Shown one piece after another: positions 26,501 to 37,740 of a stretch of DNA of 64,000 nucleotides (the first letter of the stretch is position 1; the number at the start of each line of letters is the position of its first letter). Below the pieces are notes generated by a model. That model was not told where the DNA came from and did not search any database. It worked only from the letters and a program-made list of their open reading frames with translations. The position numbers and the translations under genes were made by a program. Source of the stretch: Urophycis tenuis (lineage: Eukaryota > Chordata > Actinopteri > Gadiformes > Phycidae); contig JAXIVH010000014.1 of assembly GCA_036785325.1 (NCBI GenBank), forward strand, positions 7,163,503-7,227,502. Direction: 5' to 3'.

Positions 26501-28761
26501 TTCAAGTAACTGATGTGGAAAAGGCCTCTGCTTCTATGACAGCTGAAGCTGAGACGGAAGCAGCAGCACTGATAAAGCATGTTCTTGTGGAAAACGAGCA
26601 TATAACTGTATTGGAAGACCCTGATGAAGTTCCAAGACAGTGCACAATCAAAATTAATGATGAGTTTGCTGACATTGCAAAAGAATTTGACGGCTCAACA
26701 GAAGTTCACATAGCCTCTATCATCACAGACAGTACACCCCAAGTGCTTGAAAAACAGGATATATCAGAAAACATCTCGGCTTCAGAAGACAACGTGGCCT
26801 TAGTAGGGCCTGAACCTAGCCATGAAGTAGTCTCTTTTGGTGCAAATGAAATTGATGAACCTGTTGAGGTTGAAACAAACCAGGAATTAGTTGAGGATGG
26901 TGCAGCAATGCAGAATGAGGCTGGTGCAGCAATGCAAGCATTTACATGTGGCGCAACATATGTGGAAACATCAATGCTTGAAAACAGCAACACAGAAATG
27001 CCAGACAGTACAGAACCTCTATTAGATGTTGTGACAACTGACAATGAGCACAAGGAAACTATAGAGCCTGTCAGGGTCCTGGAAACATATGTGCAGGAGG
27101 ACATGATAGAGATGAAAGAAGAAAGGAAGGGAGATGGTGAGGTCAAATCATCTGAGGAAGTGGGAGTCACAGATTCCAATGAGGCCATGGATGTTAGTTG
27201 TGAAGTTGAAAATGAGATAGAGAATATCTCCACCTCTCTGGCAACAGAGGAGGAGATCATTGATGGGATGGATAACGTCACCGCAAAGGAGCTGGATCAA
27301 CAGGTAAATCAGACAGAAGTGCCTGAAGAACTTGCAAAGGAGGAGTCTTGTGTGGAGGAAGAGCCTGTGTCTGAAGTTCAAATTGTTGTCACTCCACCAA
27401 CTGTTGAACAAGAAGTAACAGAAATGACCCAAAGTGAACCGAGTGAATTGGAGGCTCAAAAAGTAACAGAAAACAAGTCTGATGCATCAATCGAAAGACA
27501 CCCAGAAATTCTGTATGGCACTGAAATTGAAAACGAAGAAGAAACAAGCTCAATTCATGTTTTAGCGACAACAGACGACGTCTCCATAGTAAAACCAAAA
27601 ACTGATCTAGATGAGATTAAAATTGGATTAAAAAAGGAATCAGGTGAAAATGTCATAGAAGAGGATTCATCATGCTCACCAGAGGTATTAGCTGGAAAGG
27701 AAACGACTGAGGCCCAAGAGGAGCAAAGTTACTCATCTCACGTGGTTACACCCAGCAGCATGGGCATCGTGGTCCCTGAAATCATAATCTCATCTGAGAA
27801 AGAACCTACCATTCAAAAGGAGGTAACAGAACTTGTAACAGAATTGAGAAGTGAACCAGTAAAGCAGGCACAGGTGTCCGAGGTTGAAGTTCAAGTAGAA
27901 GAGGATGAGGTACCTGAAATACAGATGGAGGAAACAGAGTTTCAAGCAACAGAGGAAGAAGAACAAAACATTGAAATTACAGCAACCAAAATTAAAGTCA
28001 CCGAGCGATCTGAAGGTGTTGTCCAAGCAATAAAGGCAATAGATATAGAGGAAACTAAAGCTGAATTGAAAAAGGAATTATATGAACATGTCATAAAGGA
28101 TTCATCATGTTCACCAGAGGAAGTAGCTGTGGAGGAAATGATGCATGCAAAACAGGAGCAAAGTCACCCTTCTCAGGTGGTTACTGAGGTTGCAGCTACT
28201 CAGGAAATAGAAGTCACAGAACTGGTAAAAGAATTAGATTCAATTCCAGTGGCATCCCAAGCTGATACCGATCAAGTGGAAATCGTGTTTCTGAGCGAAA
28301 CAGTGCAGTGTCACACTGTTGTGGACCCTCTGGAAACAGCGCCACCACCCGTGGCTCACATTGAGCAGGCAGAGAGAACCCTGCCATCCGGTCAGCCGGT
28401 TCAGTCCGAGGTTGGTGTCGAGGCGGCAAAACCCGTCCAGCGAGGGGAAGAGGAACTGGATCAGGACATCTGGCTGGATGCAGAGGAAGACATTGGCAAG
28501 AAAGAAAGTGCAGAGCAGGCTGAGACTGAGCCCCGAGAGTCTCTGGAGGGTCAAGTGGAAAGTTGTAAGGGCGACCACCAAGAACTAGAGTTCCTGGACA
28601 CAGCCAAGCACGCTGAGGAAGACGGTAGACCAGAGAAAATACAAGCGGTACAAGAAAAATATGAATTGGAGAGTGAAGGGGAAGACTTTGATTTTGCAAT
28701 GGAGGATTCAGATATTATGAATCAAGCAGAGACAAGTTTGATGTGCAAGGAGGTGGACTAA
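17455..28761 (+). CDS. AKAP12: A-kinase anchor protein 12 (gravin/SSeCKS), expanded form
   Basis: Three exons, 17455-17559, 19527-19632 and 19811-28761, join in frame to 3053 aa. The N terminus MGDTQS fits N-myristoylation. Known AKAP12 signatures follow in order: FFSNIGLKLTVKK (~130), SPLQRLFSRTSFRMG (~386), WETLKRLLTPKK (~447), VSWDALLCGSG (~504), WKSFKRLVTPKR (~575) and SLKKFIPGRKKRRPS (~611). In mammals these basic blocks bind PKC, calmodulin and membrane phosphoinositides, and the protein scaffolds PKA at the plasma membrane. From ~residue 680 onward the protein is acidic and internally repetitive. I found no convincing RII-binding helix. At 3053 aa it greatly exceeds human AKAP12 (about 1780). 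The giant exon is AT/AG-rich, unlike its GC-rich neighbours. Confidence 0.93.
19527..19632 (+). CDS. AKAP12: AKAP12 exon 2
   Basis: A 106-nt exon between TTTCAG (19521-19526) and GTAAGT (19633) encodes LNRQQNNRQVFGPHGKSDD and a short acidic stretch. It ends one base into a Gly codon. The giant exon starts with the two bases needed (GC at 19811), so the frame is continuous. Confidence 0.8.
19811..28761 (+). CDS. AKAP12: AKAP12 giant exon
   Basis: An 8,951-nt exon follows TGTTCAG and carries almost the whole protein, ending with TAA 28759-28761. One very large exon is the hallmark of AKAP12 genes. The open frame runs about 90 nt upstream of the acceptor, but that part is intronic. Confidence 0.92.
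23610..24562 (+). repeat. In-frame tandem duplication inside AKAP12
   Basis: Two adjacent blocks of 471-480 bp (split near 24082) are highly alike, sharing for example LEEQLITEDIAESQAEEAKS and EPRQVQVQVT. The second copy carries a 9-bp in-frame insertion. The frame is kept throughout, so the protein gains about 160 residues. Confidence 0.9.
25918..25971 (+). repeat. Purine microsatellite encoding a Lys-rich run in AKAP12
   Basis: An A-rich (GAAA/GAAAAA)n stretch encodes ERKRKKKEKRKKKK in an otherwise acidic region at about residue 2,110. The sharp switch suggests microsatellite expansion in coding sequence. Confidence 0.85.
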
Positions 28762-29345
28762 ATCCTCTTCAAATCCAGAAACAAGGGTGAGACTTTTTAA
28801 ATGTATTCTTTCAAATAGTAAAGCAATCACCAGATTGTCTCGTTTTCCTAATATTAAACTATTTGTTGATGATACTTGATTACTCTATACTTCCGTTACA
28901 ATGACATTAACAATCTTTTAAATGTTTTCTTCAGGTGGAACACCGTAGAAGTGGAAAGCAGTTGACAAAAGAGAAGTTCACAGCAGGAATGGAAAGGAAA
29001 ATAGTTTATTTGCATATTAAACTAATTAATATGTTCAGCTTTTGCTACAGACAGCATGTAAAGTCAAAGCTCAGAAAAAAATCAACATCATTCATACAGT
29101 TTGAATACAGGTACCTAGACCTATACTACAAGCTTGAATTATTTTACTGGGTGCATTTTGATTTATATTTGTATCAGCTGAAATGTATACATATTTTACT
29201 CTTAATCCTGTGCCTAAATTGGTAAAACTTTAGTTTGCGATTTTTTTTGCAATGAACCTTTTTTGTAATAGATGGTACGAATCAATGTGAAATGGTTTTA
29301 AAAACAGAAACCGCACATTTCATATGAATAAAATCTATATATAAA
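28762..29345 (+). other. AKAP12: AKAP12 3' UTR with possible intron and poly(A) signal
   Basis: A donor-like GTGAGA at about 28787 and an acceptor TTTTCTTCAG ending at 28934 could remove a 3' UTR intron. AATAAA at 29327-29332 is the best poly(A) signal. The gene converges on RMND1, whose poly(A) signal is about 940 bp further on. Confidence 0.55.
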
Positions 29346-29669
29346 AAGATAAAGTCTATATAACGGCTAGTATATTTTGATACGAGGAGGATCTATTCAA
29401 GTGAAGACAGATAGGCTGTGGTTAACTTAAAACCAAATACGAGTTACTACTTACTAGTAGTTAACTACTCCCAACTAGATCATCATATCCAGGACAAAGG
29501 TTTCCTGGCCAGACCAATGCAACTGCATTCAGTTTATACTTCAACATTTTTAAATTCAGACATTTTGATATGAGAGCAAGGTTGGAGTTAAACTGCTTTT
29601 TCTGAAATGTCACACTGCTCTTTAACGTATTACCACAAATGTGTTTCAATTGCACTGAGCTAAGAATGA

Positions 29670-29671
<2 letters not shown>

Positions 29672-29735
<64 letters not shown>
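29672..29735. repeat. (AT)n microsatellite
   Basis: About 64 bp of pure AT between the convergent AKAP12 and RMND1 3' ends. The rest of 29346-30260 is AT-rich with no gene seen. Confidence 0.95.
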
Positions 29736-29737
<2 letters not shown>

Positions 29738-30268
29738 CTATAGCAATGCACTACTACAGTAATATATAGCACTATATAATCAACAGAGCCTTAACTGTAT
29801 TCTACCCAGTCATGGCAGCTTGGCTACCATGGTTTCATTTTCAGTAGCTGTAGGCAGCTGGTGATGTGCAAGAGTGTAAGAATGATGACATGAAATGTGC
29901 TCGCAAGAACAAACTGTATGTTGCATCACTGAGGTATTCAACATTCCTTCCAATCAGATTGTCAAGAACTAACATTTTAAATAAAAATACGCGTTTCCTG
30001 TTGCACCAATATATTTCAAAACATGTATAAAAAAATATATATATGCTACTGCGAGTAATTTCAATAAATGTCAAGATTTTAAGTACTCTTGTTGTATAAT
30101 CTCACTCACAACTTGGTTACTTCCATACAATTATGAAATTAGCCTCTTAATCAAGAACATGCCTGAAGACAATGTGTGCTCCAAGAACGACATTTATCCA
30201 AACATAAAAACAAAGCAAACATAAGTGCCATCCAATAAGAGTACAAAAGCACTTGATTTTAAATAGGA

Positions 30269-30274
30269 TTTATT
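30269..30274 (-). other. RMND1: RMND1 poly(A) signal
   Basis: AATAAA on the minus strand, about 150 nt past the RMND1 stop codon. Confidence 0.7.
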
Positions 30275-30421
30275 GCATATGGAAATACATTATACAGCAA
30301 GGGATTCATTCACATTCATTGACAGTTTCTAACTTGGCCGTTACCAGGGAGATCCTGGCTCTCTGCAGCTCACCAGTTTTGTGTAAACGCCATTTCACAA
30401 AATGCTGGTTGAGACATCTGA

Positions 30422-30454
30422 TTAAAAGATGACTCTAGCCAGTTCAAACATGAC
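30422..30454 (-). CDS. RMND1: RMND1 terminal micro-exon
   Basis: Only 33 nt encode VMFELARVIF and TAA. The 3' splice site TTTCCTTTGTTTTCAAG lies just upstream on the minus strand. Joining it to ...ILITIE of the previous exon restores the family's conserved C-terminal membrane helix. Confidence 0.88.
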   Translation of the reverse strand, partial: VMFELARVIF

Positions 30455-33400
30455 CTTGAAAACAAAGGAAAGCAGAACAAGATCAGGACATTCTCCATCA
30501 TTCTTTGCCAAGACATCTGCATTTATCATCAGTTAGTATAAATGTGGCCATGGCATTACACATACAATGTTAACCAGCTCAAATCAATATTCCTGGATGA
30601 ACAAAGGCTTCAATTTCATGTAAATCATGACACCATTGAGTTAAACACAAAGCTGTCTGGATGCCCATCATCAATGACTACATTAGTGAAGTGGTTATGG
30701 GTTCAGGGTTACCTCTACAGTGAAGTGGTTATGGGTTCAGTGTTACCTCTACAGTGATGTGGTTATGGGTTCAGTGTTACCTCTACAGTGAAGTGGTTAT
30801 GGGTTCAGTGTTACCTCTACAGTGATGTGGTTATGGGTTCAGTGTTACCTCTACAGTGAAGTGGTTATGGGTTCAGTGTTACCTCTGCAGTGATGTGGTT
30901 ATGGGTTCAGTGTTACCTCTGCAGTGATGTGGTTATGGGTTCAGTGTTACCTCTACAGTGATGTGGTTATGGGTTCAGTGTTACCTCTACAGTGAAGTGG
31001 TTATGGGTTCAGTGTTACCTCTACAGTGAAGTGGTTATGGGTTCAGTGTTACCTTTGCAGTGATGTGGTTATGGGTTCAGTGTTACCTCTGCAGTGATGT
31101 GGTTATGGGTTCAGGGTTACCTCTATAGTGATGAGGATGACTATCATCCACTCCAGCCTCAGGCTATGCTTCTCACTCAGGTGGTTCCTCATCAGGTCTG
31201 CCAGCTCTGTGCAGTGCTGCAGCTTCTCATTCACAACCTGTGACACACAGAAGTAACACCAGGCTACCATTATTTATTATGTAGTCATTTAGCAGATACT
31301 TCTCCAAAGCACCTCAGAGGGAGTTTGTTTTGGACAAGTCATTAAGGAGCAGGTAGAGCTCAGAGACGCCTACAGGTAGGCCGAAGAGATTTCAGCTAAC
31401 AGTTAATGTTTCCAAATGTGAACTTTGACCCTGGACAAAAGACGTTTAATTATGAGCCAATTTCCATGGTGTTTTAGCAGATAAAAATAAAAACCCCAAA
31501 CCAGTCGTAAAAAATACATTTTATTTATGAGGCAACAACAGGGAGGCCACTACTGTGGTAGGCTGGCACAGATCAACGTTCCATCAGGATCTGTAGTGGC
31601 TGGACCACAAGAAAAAGTCAGTTCACATTGAAAACAGAACTTTTGATCAGCAAGATTTAAACTACACTTTGATACAGTCTTCTGTGATCATCACCTGCCA
31701 GTGATAACTCTCTCTTCTGTCCAAAAAATGCAGTAACAGTACCCTCTAGGGTTACACTCGGGTCATTGCGTTTAATAATTTGGCAGATAATTTTATGGAT
31801 TTGCAGGTGAGCCAGAGAAAAAGCAAAGCTCTCAATCAATATTAGAGAAGCTACAAAAAGTCCAAGTGGTCCATGACCAAGTTTCTAGCTATGGCAATCA
31901 AAATAGTTGAATTGGTGGCTGCCAGGTGCTTTGGAGTGAGTGCATCTAATGTTATAACAAAGTGAGATGTTCCCAAAAGAAGATAAATATTCAGAGCCTT
32001 TTTTTCTGGTGAGGAAACCACGAAATGCAGCCCTCGTGGTGCAGACAGGCAGTGTCCTAGGCATCAAAGTGGGGTTGCTATGGTCACAGCATCGTGGTAC
32101 TAGACAAAGGGGCTGGACCAGAAACATCTTGGTATGGTAGATCCAAACAGGGTTGGACCAGTTCACCAAGGCAACTGACAGAGCTGTGGGATGCTGACCA
32201 ACTAGTCTTTCTTAAAATTGATATTCTGGTCAAATAGAAATGTTCATGTTCTTGGAATTTTCTGCATCAAAAGTGTGGTTAGTTCCCCCACGCAGTTGCT
32301 TTCCTTTCCTGCTTTCTTTTCATCTTAGTTGCCATTGCCCGCCTCATGCACGAGAGTCCTTTCACTATCGGGAACATGGAGTGACGTTACACCCGCCCCG
32401 TACTGTGAGACTGAACCAACAGAAGCAGCACATTCCTGCAATACAGAAAGTATTTGAGTGTAATAAACTTTTAGAACTACAAGCACTTTTCAGACTAAAA
32501 ACGCTTACCTGAGAAAGTAGCTATCTATATTTTTAATAATGGGGTCCTAGGAATGCGGCCCTGATTATTCTATTGCAGGAAGAGACTACAAATGGTCTGG
32601 AGCAATGCGGCGTCAACTTCACTGTAGAGGTAACACTGAACCCATAACCACATCACGTCAACAAACATTCTCTATAGATGCTACAGTTTGACCAGTTTTT
32701 AAAATTTTACTACCACAATTGCCAGAGCAAACATTTCCCAGTGTAGGCCTACACATTGACGTAGTCGGGATCCGGGGCAGTCATAGCCCCCCCCAAATCT
32801 GGGCAAACTAATTTTGTTACTCACCAATTGTTGGTCGGATTGTTAAAAGGCACACGAAGAGAAATAACAGGGGTGAGTCCTTTTCTAAAGGACTTTTTGC
32901 TATTTGGTAACAACGTTAAAAAAAAGTTGGCTCACTTTTAATCGCAAATTTGCCAGACCACACTGCGCTAATCGCAACCTCGGTTTCACAGTCCCGGCGA
33001 AAAAGGAACTAAGACGCTATCGTATGTGCCGTATAGTTAAGACCACAGGTCGTCTTAATGAGAGCGCCGCTGTGATTGGCTGAGTAAAAAGCTCGAGACG
33101 AGAAGGGGGATTCACAACCTGCCGGGCCCCCTTTCCTATTTCCATTCATTTCTTTTTTTGGTATTGCGTACCAGATAACCAGTGTTTAAAAAACACCTTT
33201 TAAATTCCCACTCCAACATATTTGAAGTCTATACACTGTAAGGTTCCATTATGAATTCGAGGCTCCACTGATCTGCCTTAAAATAACACCACATGCCACC
33301 TATTTGAAACCAGCAGTACGTCATCAAACTGATTTTAAGTTTTCTTAACTGTGCCAAAATATTAGCATAATTGCTGCAACATCTTATGAGCATATATAAT

Positions 33401-36400
33401 ATTATTACACTACACGTTATATCTCATTGGTGGAGCTTTGGTGATATCCATTGGTCCCGGTGGTGCCCATCTGTTCCATGTGCTATCCATTATTGTGGAG
33501 CGGGAGATGAGAAAACGAGACATGTTTCTACGTGTTTCGATTGGATGCCTAGATAGCTCTCGGGCCTCACTTGTCATCATGGGCGTTCTTCTAAATCAGT
33601 AGGTCTGAAGTACAACCGAGCTCACACGGGCCCAGACCGTGACTGCGTTCTGCGGTCTGGGTTCCCCCGACCGCAGAACGTCCGTACCTTGACCCGGCGG
33701 TTGATGCTGAGGAACAGACAGGTCTTCTCATAGAGCTGCTCCAGGTTCTCTCGGTCCCAGTAGAAGTCGGGCGTCATGAGCAGATCGGAGCTCAGGTTGA
33801 TGCAGTGCCTGTCGGGCGAAATACACGCACGCACACGTGCGCGCATACATACACACACACACACACACACACACACGCATGCACACACACAAAAATGCGC
33901 ATGCTGATGAAGTGTGCAAATCAATTGATTTATTTTTGCAGATAAAATGGAACAAGGGAAGAACATAAATAGATTTTATCTCAGAAAATAACTATTCCAC
34001 ACACACATACAGAGACTATGAGTGCATCAGTGGTGGAGCATCTTCAAGAGGTTTTTACCGTAAAGCGAAAAGCTCTCCTATCTTCTGCATAACATCTGCC
34101 CTGGACAGCTTCACTCTCGTGCCCGACTTCAGCATCTGGTTGGAAAAAACAAGAGGGCTCAAAATCAGTCTGTCCCATCCCAGGAATCATAATAACTGTG
34201 GATCATGCCATGTTTCCACACAGATTATCCTCCTCACCTCTGGGATTGGCTGAATTGACTCCACAAAGTTGTCCAAGGCCACCTCCCATATTGCTAGCTT
34301 GACTGGACCAGACCAGGGAGCAAGAGATTAAAGACAGAGTGCAGTGGCTATCCACCATTCTACTCCAGTACGACTACCGATACAAACAAAACGCACGCAA
34401 CAAATACTGACACATCTTTGTCTACCGTGAAAGGAAATAAATACATTTTAATGTATTAAAATATGAACCCATTGTGACATTCCTGCGGTCACTGTCCAAA
34501 GTAAAACAACAAAGACGGCGACGTAAACACACACGCGCCGCCGCCACCGAGCGCCACGGCCGGCATGTCCGCTCTCGTTCACCTGATAGGGACAGCGCAT
34601 TCGAGAAGGCAAACTTCTCCAGGACGGCCTCGTCCTGATCCATCTCGTCGTTCAGGATGAAGTTCCCACGTTGGAGCTTGGAATTCCCCCTGAGAAGATT
34701 AAAAAAAAAGACGAAAACATTTAGTAGCTCTTCGACGAACGGCGAGCGGTGAATCAAGCGCACTAAATAACATACTGCGTGACTGCAGACACACGAGAGG
34801 AGGCAAACATACTCCCCGATGGAATAGTTGATCTCCTCATTTTCCCAGTGGACCAGGGCCACTTCGTAGGGCTGGATCTCGTGCTGCTCCAGCAGCCTCA
34901 TGGCCTTCTTCATCTGTGGACGCGCACCAGACCGTCAACATTCCCGCCACACAATACTGTCACAACAAAGACGCTGACCGACAACAACAACAACAACATA
35001 ACAGTCTAGTCGGACCGTTCAGAACAAACTTCAGTTTACCGTCTTCTCCTCCACGTTCCAGAAGACCACGGAGCCCTCTCTGAAAGGGGGACACAGAGGA
35101 GGTTGGTCTGTCGCCACGACATGAGAACTACAGCAGGGGGAGGTGCTGAACACAACGAGGAGGGGAGTGACGTCGCCTCACCTGAAGAAGAACATCAACG
35201 CGATGTCATCGGGCTTCGCGGCCAAGTCGGTAGAAATCACAAGCACGTTCGAGGCATCTGGAAACACACACACCCACACGCACACGCAGACACACCCACG
35301 CACACACACACACACACACACATTAGGAAAAATATTATCTAGCAATGGTACGGTTAGGTTGATCTGACATTCTGAAGAAGGACATAGTAAAGATTGTATT
35401 CCTATTGGCGACTTTAAGTCTGACTCTGGAACTTGGAGACATAACATGAAGTGATTGAAGAATACACCTACGTCATGTCAAATCTGCTTAGTAACATGTA
35501 ATGTTTATACATTATAAGCCAATCAGAATGGGACACTCCTGTCATGCTGTTCCAGTTTGAGACTTGTATATAATACACTGTGTTTCCGGGAGCAGGCAGA
35601 AGGAACTGAGGAAGATTCAAGCACGAATCTCTTGCTTGATGAAATCCTCTGCCTTCTCCTTGTACGAGAGCACTAAACAACTTCAGCCTAAACTATATAG
35701 AGTTCCTGGCACTTCTTGTTCTTCGGCATCAACAACAATCTCCTCACTATCAACACACACACACACACATAAAACACAAAACAAACACACTGCAATTTCC
35801 TGATAAATTATGCACCATTACTATTTTGCTATTATCCAAAGCAACTCACAGTGAATTCTAACTAACTTACCAACTAACTAACTAACTAACTACTAACCAG
35901 CAGCACTGCAGGTAGGGGTTAGGGCACCTTGCTCAAGGAACCAACACCTTAAACCTCTAGAGAAGCAACGCATTACCTCTCGGTAAATCCACTTCGCTGA
36001 AGCCCTGGCTTATGAGGTGGTGGCAAAGGGTTGGCAAGTGGTACTGGTCGGCTGTGGCGTAGGCGATGCACTGCATCATCTACAGAGGGTGGAATACATC
36101 AACCAAACAGCTCAAAGGCACCACAGGCGATAGATCTGGGACCCCCACGAGAGACGCAGGCTGTGTCTGGCTTACCTGGTCCTCAGCCTGTAAGGGCTGA
36201 TTGGTTCGCGATGGCTGTTTCGTTCGGGGCCCCTTTGGAATCCTTTTCCCGGGTACCGCCGCCACTTTCAAATTAGATTTCAGCACAGGCTTCCCGAGAG
36301 CTGTGGAATAATGTCGCATTTGTGAACCCTTTTCCGGGGACATCCCATGGCTGCTTAATGGGATGCTGCTGGGTCTTAGTAACTGACGGGAAGCACGTGC

Positions 36401-36652
36401 CACTTGTATTGCAGAGCATTGATAAGTGTCCGGGCGGGGGGGCCTCAACAGAGACCACGCTGGCTCGCCGGATGAGAATGTGCTTGCTTGTGCTGGTTCC
36501 CCGGCGGTGTGTTGCTTGGCAAAACCAGAGAGGTTTGGGAGAGCAGCTGTACTTCTCATGGACTGCCTCGCCCCCAGTCTGCACCACAATGCCCGCAGAA
36601 GCATCGCGGCATGGGATGCTTTCAACAACACACGAGGAAACAGATGTACCAC
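30422..36652 (-). CDS. RMND1: RMND1, mitochondrial translation factor of the DUF155 family
   Basis: Eleven coding exons on the minus strand: 36652-36176, 36079-35977, 35257-35182, 35079-35040, 34913-34813, 34689-34583, 34302-34238, 34135-34059, 33808-33688, 31237-31121 and 30454-30422. All have AG/GT borders and matching phases. They give 438 aa (human RMND1 is 449). The Arg-rich N terminus (LLRALWCRLGARQSMRS) fits a mitochondrial targeting peptide. Family hallmarks are RTKQPSRTNQ, QPYEVALVHWENEEINY, PDFYWDRENLEQLYEKTC and a C-terminal membrane helix ending VMFELARVIF. RMND1 sits in the mitochondrial inner membrane and supports mitochondrial translation. The start could be Met17 (36604) instead of 36652. 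Confidence 0.94.
30686..31120 (-). repeat. 34-bp minisatellite spreading from the RMND1 last donor
   Basis: About 13 head-to-tail copies of a 34-bp unit start at the exon-intron border. Each unit carries the last ~13 exon bases in near-identical form plus the donor core GAG|GTAAC. Minus-strand core: tgtagaggtaacactgaacc. Copies differ mainly at two positions. Confidence 0.95.
31121..31237 (-). CDS. RMND1: RMND1 penultimate exon
   Basis: Encodes 39 residues from VVNEKLQHC to MIVILITIE. Its donor, TAGAG|GTAAC, is the first copy of the 34-bp repeat that fills the start of the next intron. Reading past the donor meets TAA after five codons. Confidence 0.92.
31277..31395 (+). repeat. Degenerate fish interspersed repeat
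   Basis: Begins with gtcatttagcagatacttct, a decayed version of the common teleost repeat motif also seen at 15288 and 35821. It lies in the RMND1 intron between 31238 and 33687. Confidence 0.45.
32617..32655 (+). repeat. Lone inverted copy of the RMND1 minisatellite unit
   Basis: The plus strand here carries ctgtagaggtaacactgaac and the rest of one unit, the same sequence the array shows on the minus strand. It sits alone about 1.5 kb from the array, in the preceding intron and in opposite orientation. Confidence 0.9.
33849..33893. repeat. (CA)n beside an RMND1 exon
   Basis: CA on the plus strand, so UG on the RMND1 transcript, starting about 40 nt upstream of the 3' splice site of exon 33808-33688. 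Confidence 0.85.
35263..35325. repeat. (CA)n abutting an RMND1 acceptor
   Basis: On the RMND1 transcript this is a UG-rich run ending six bases before the 3' splice site of exon 35257-35182. It takes the place of a normal polypyrimidine tract. Confidence 0.85.
35821..35965 (+). repeat. Fish interspersed repeat with (CTAA)n
   Basis: Contains ttatccaaagcaactcacag, a (CTAA)n run and ggcaccttgctcaaggaac, all typical of one widespread teleost repeat family. It lies in an RMND1 intron. Confidence 0.5.
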
Positions 36653-36699
36653 GTTATCATTTGTTTATACCAAAAGGTGTTTTGTGGGGACTATTTATG

Positions 36700-37740
36700 A
36701 TACAAATAGTAAACAGTAAATTGGGCGACATGCACCTGCACACACATGAACATGAACACACACACACACAAACACACACAGGCATACACATACAAACACT
36801 TGCACACACATACTATCAGAAAATGATTGGACTTTTGGCATTGGATCATTCAGTACAGACAATATGATAAGGACATAGCACTGACCTTGGCTCACTGGAC
36901 CTTAACTGAAGGAATGCGCAGAGCTCAAATTTGAGATGACATGAATGCTCAACAAATGTTCATCACTTGTGAGCTCCTGAGGAAAGTATCCGTCGTAAGG
37001 ATGAATACGTTTCACCAGAGAACAGCATAGAGAGAAGTTAGCCTTGCTGTAAACATAACAGTCCAGGATTCTATAACGTTAGAGGCTTGCTGGCCGGAGA
37101 ATGAATGCGACAACATGTATCGTTATTATTGATAACATAAGAAACGACTCGGGTTGCTAAACTAAACGAAACAACTAACATCTCACTAACTATGACGTTA
37201 AAAAGTCATTTAAAGTAAGCATGAGCTGGATGTGATGTTGACATCACGGTGAACATGTTTGTGAATGTTGTTCAGACAATAAAGTTTCATTTGAACGTCA
37301 TGTTCCTGTTTGGTATGACGTAATTTTACGAAACGACTATATATACACAATATACACACTATATATGTGTTATTCTTCTATTTTAAATGTCAATGCATAA
37401 ATGTTGTGATTGTGTATTTTTGAATTTGAACAATTATAAAAAAATACACCTATATTTCAAATACATTTTAACTTGTTTTCCGTTTGATTCCACTCAGTAA
37501 TATAATAATATATCTACGTTGATTTGATTTGATTTTAAACTACCGTTTAATTACCGTTTATATCGCATTTCATTTATTTATTTACTGTTTTGGTCGTATG
37601 GACGTCCCGTTCCCAAACTGAACAGCAGCGCCCTCTCTGGTCAACCCTGGACATATGTTTTCTGTTGCTTGGAGACTTCATGCAAAAGACAAGGCCTTCA
37701 TGTAACTGCTACATTGTAACACATTCCTGCATTGACTTTT
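36700..37740. other. RMND1-CCDC170 divergent intergenic region
   Basis: About 1 kb between the starts of two divergently transcribed genes; it probably holds both promoters. A CA-rich run lies at 36756-36805. ARMT1, which occupies this place in human, is not visible. Confidence 0.5.

Noticed and set aside
36322..36867. 181-codon plus-strand open frame over the start of RMND1
   Set aside because: Antisense to the RMND1 first exon and then a CA repeat; no recognisable protein.
37624..37640. CTCF-like site between RMND1 and CCDC170
   Set aside because: CAGCGCCCTCTCTGG is one base short of the usual spacing, so it is not a convincing match by eye.
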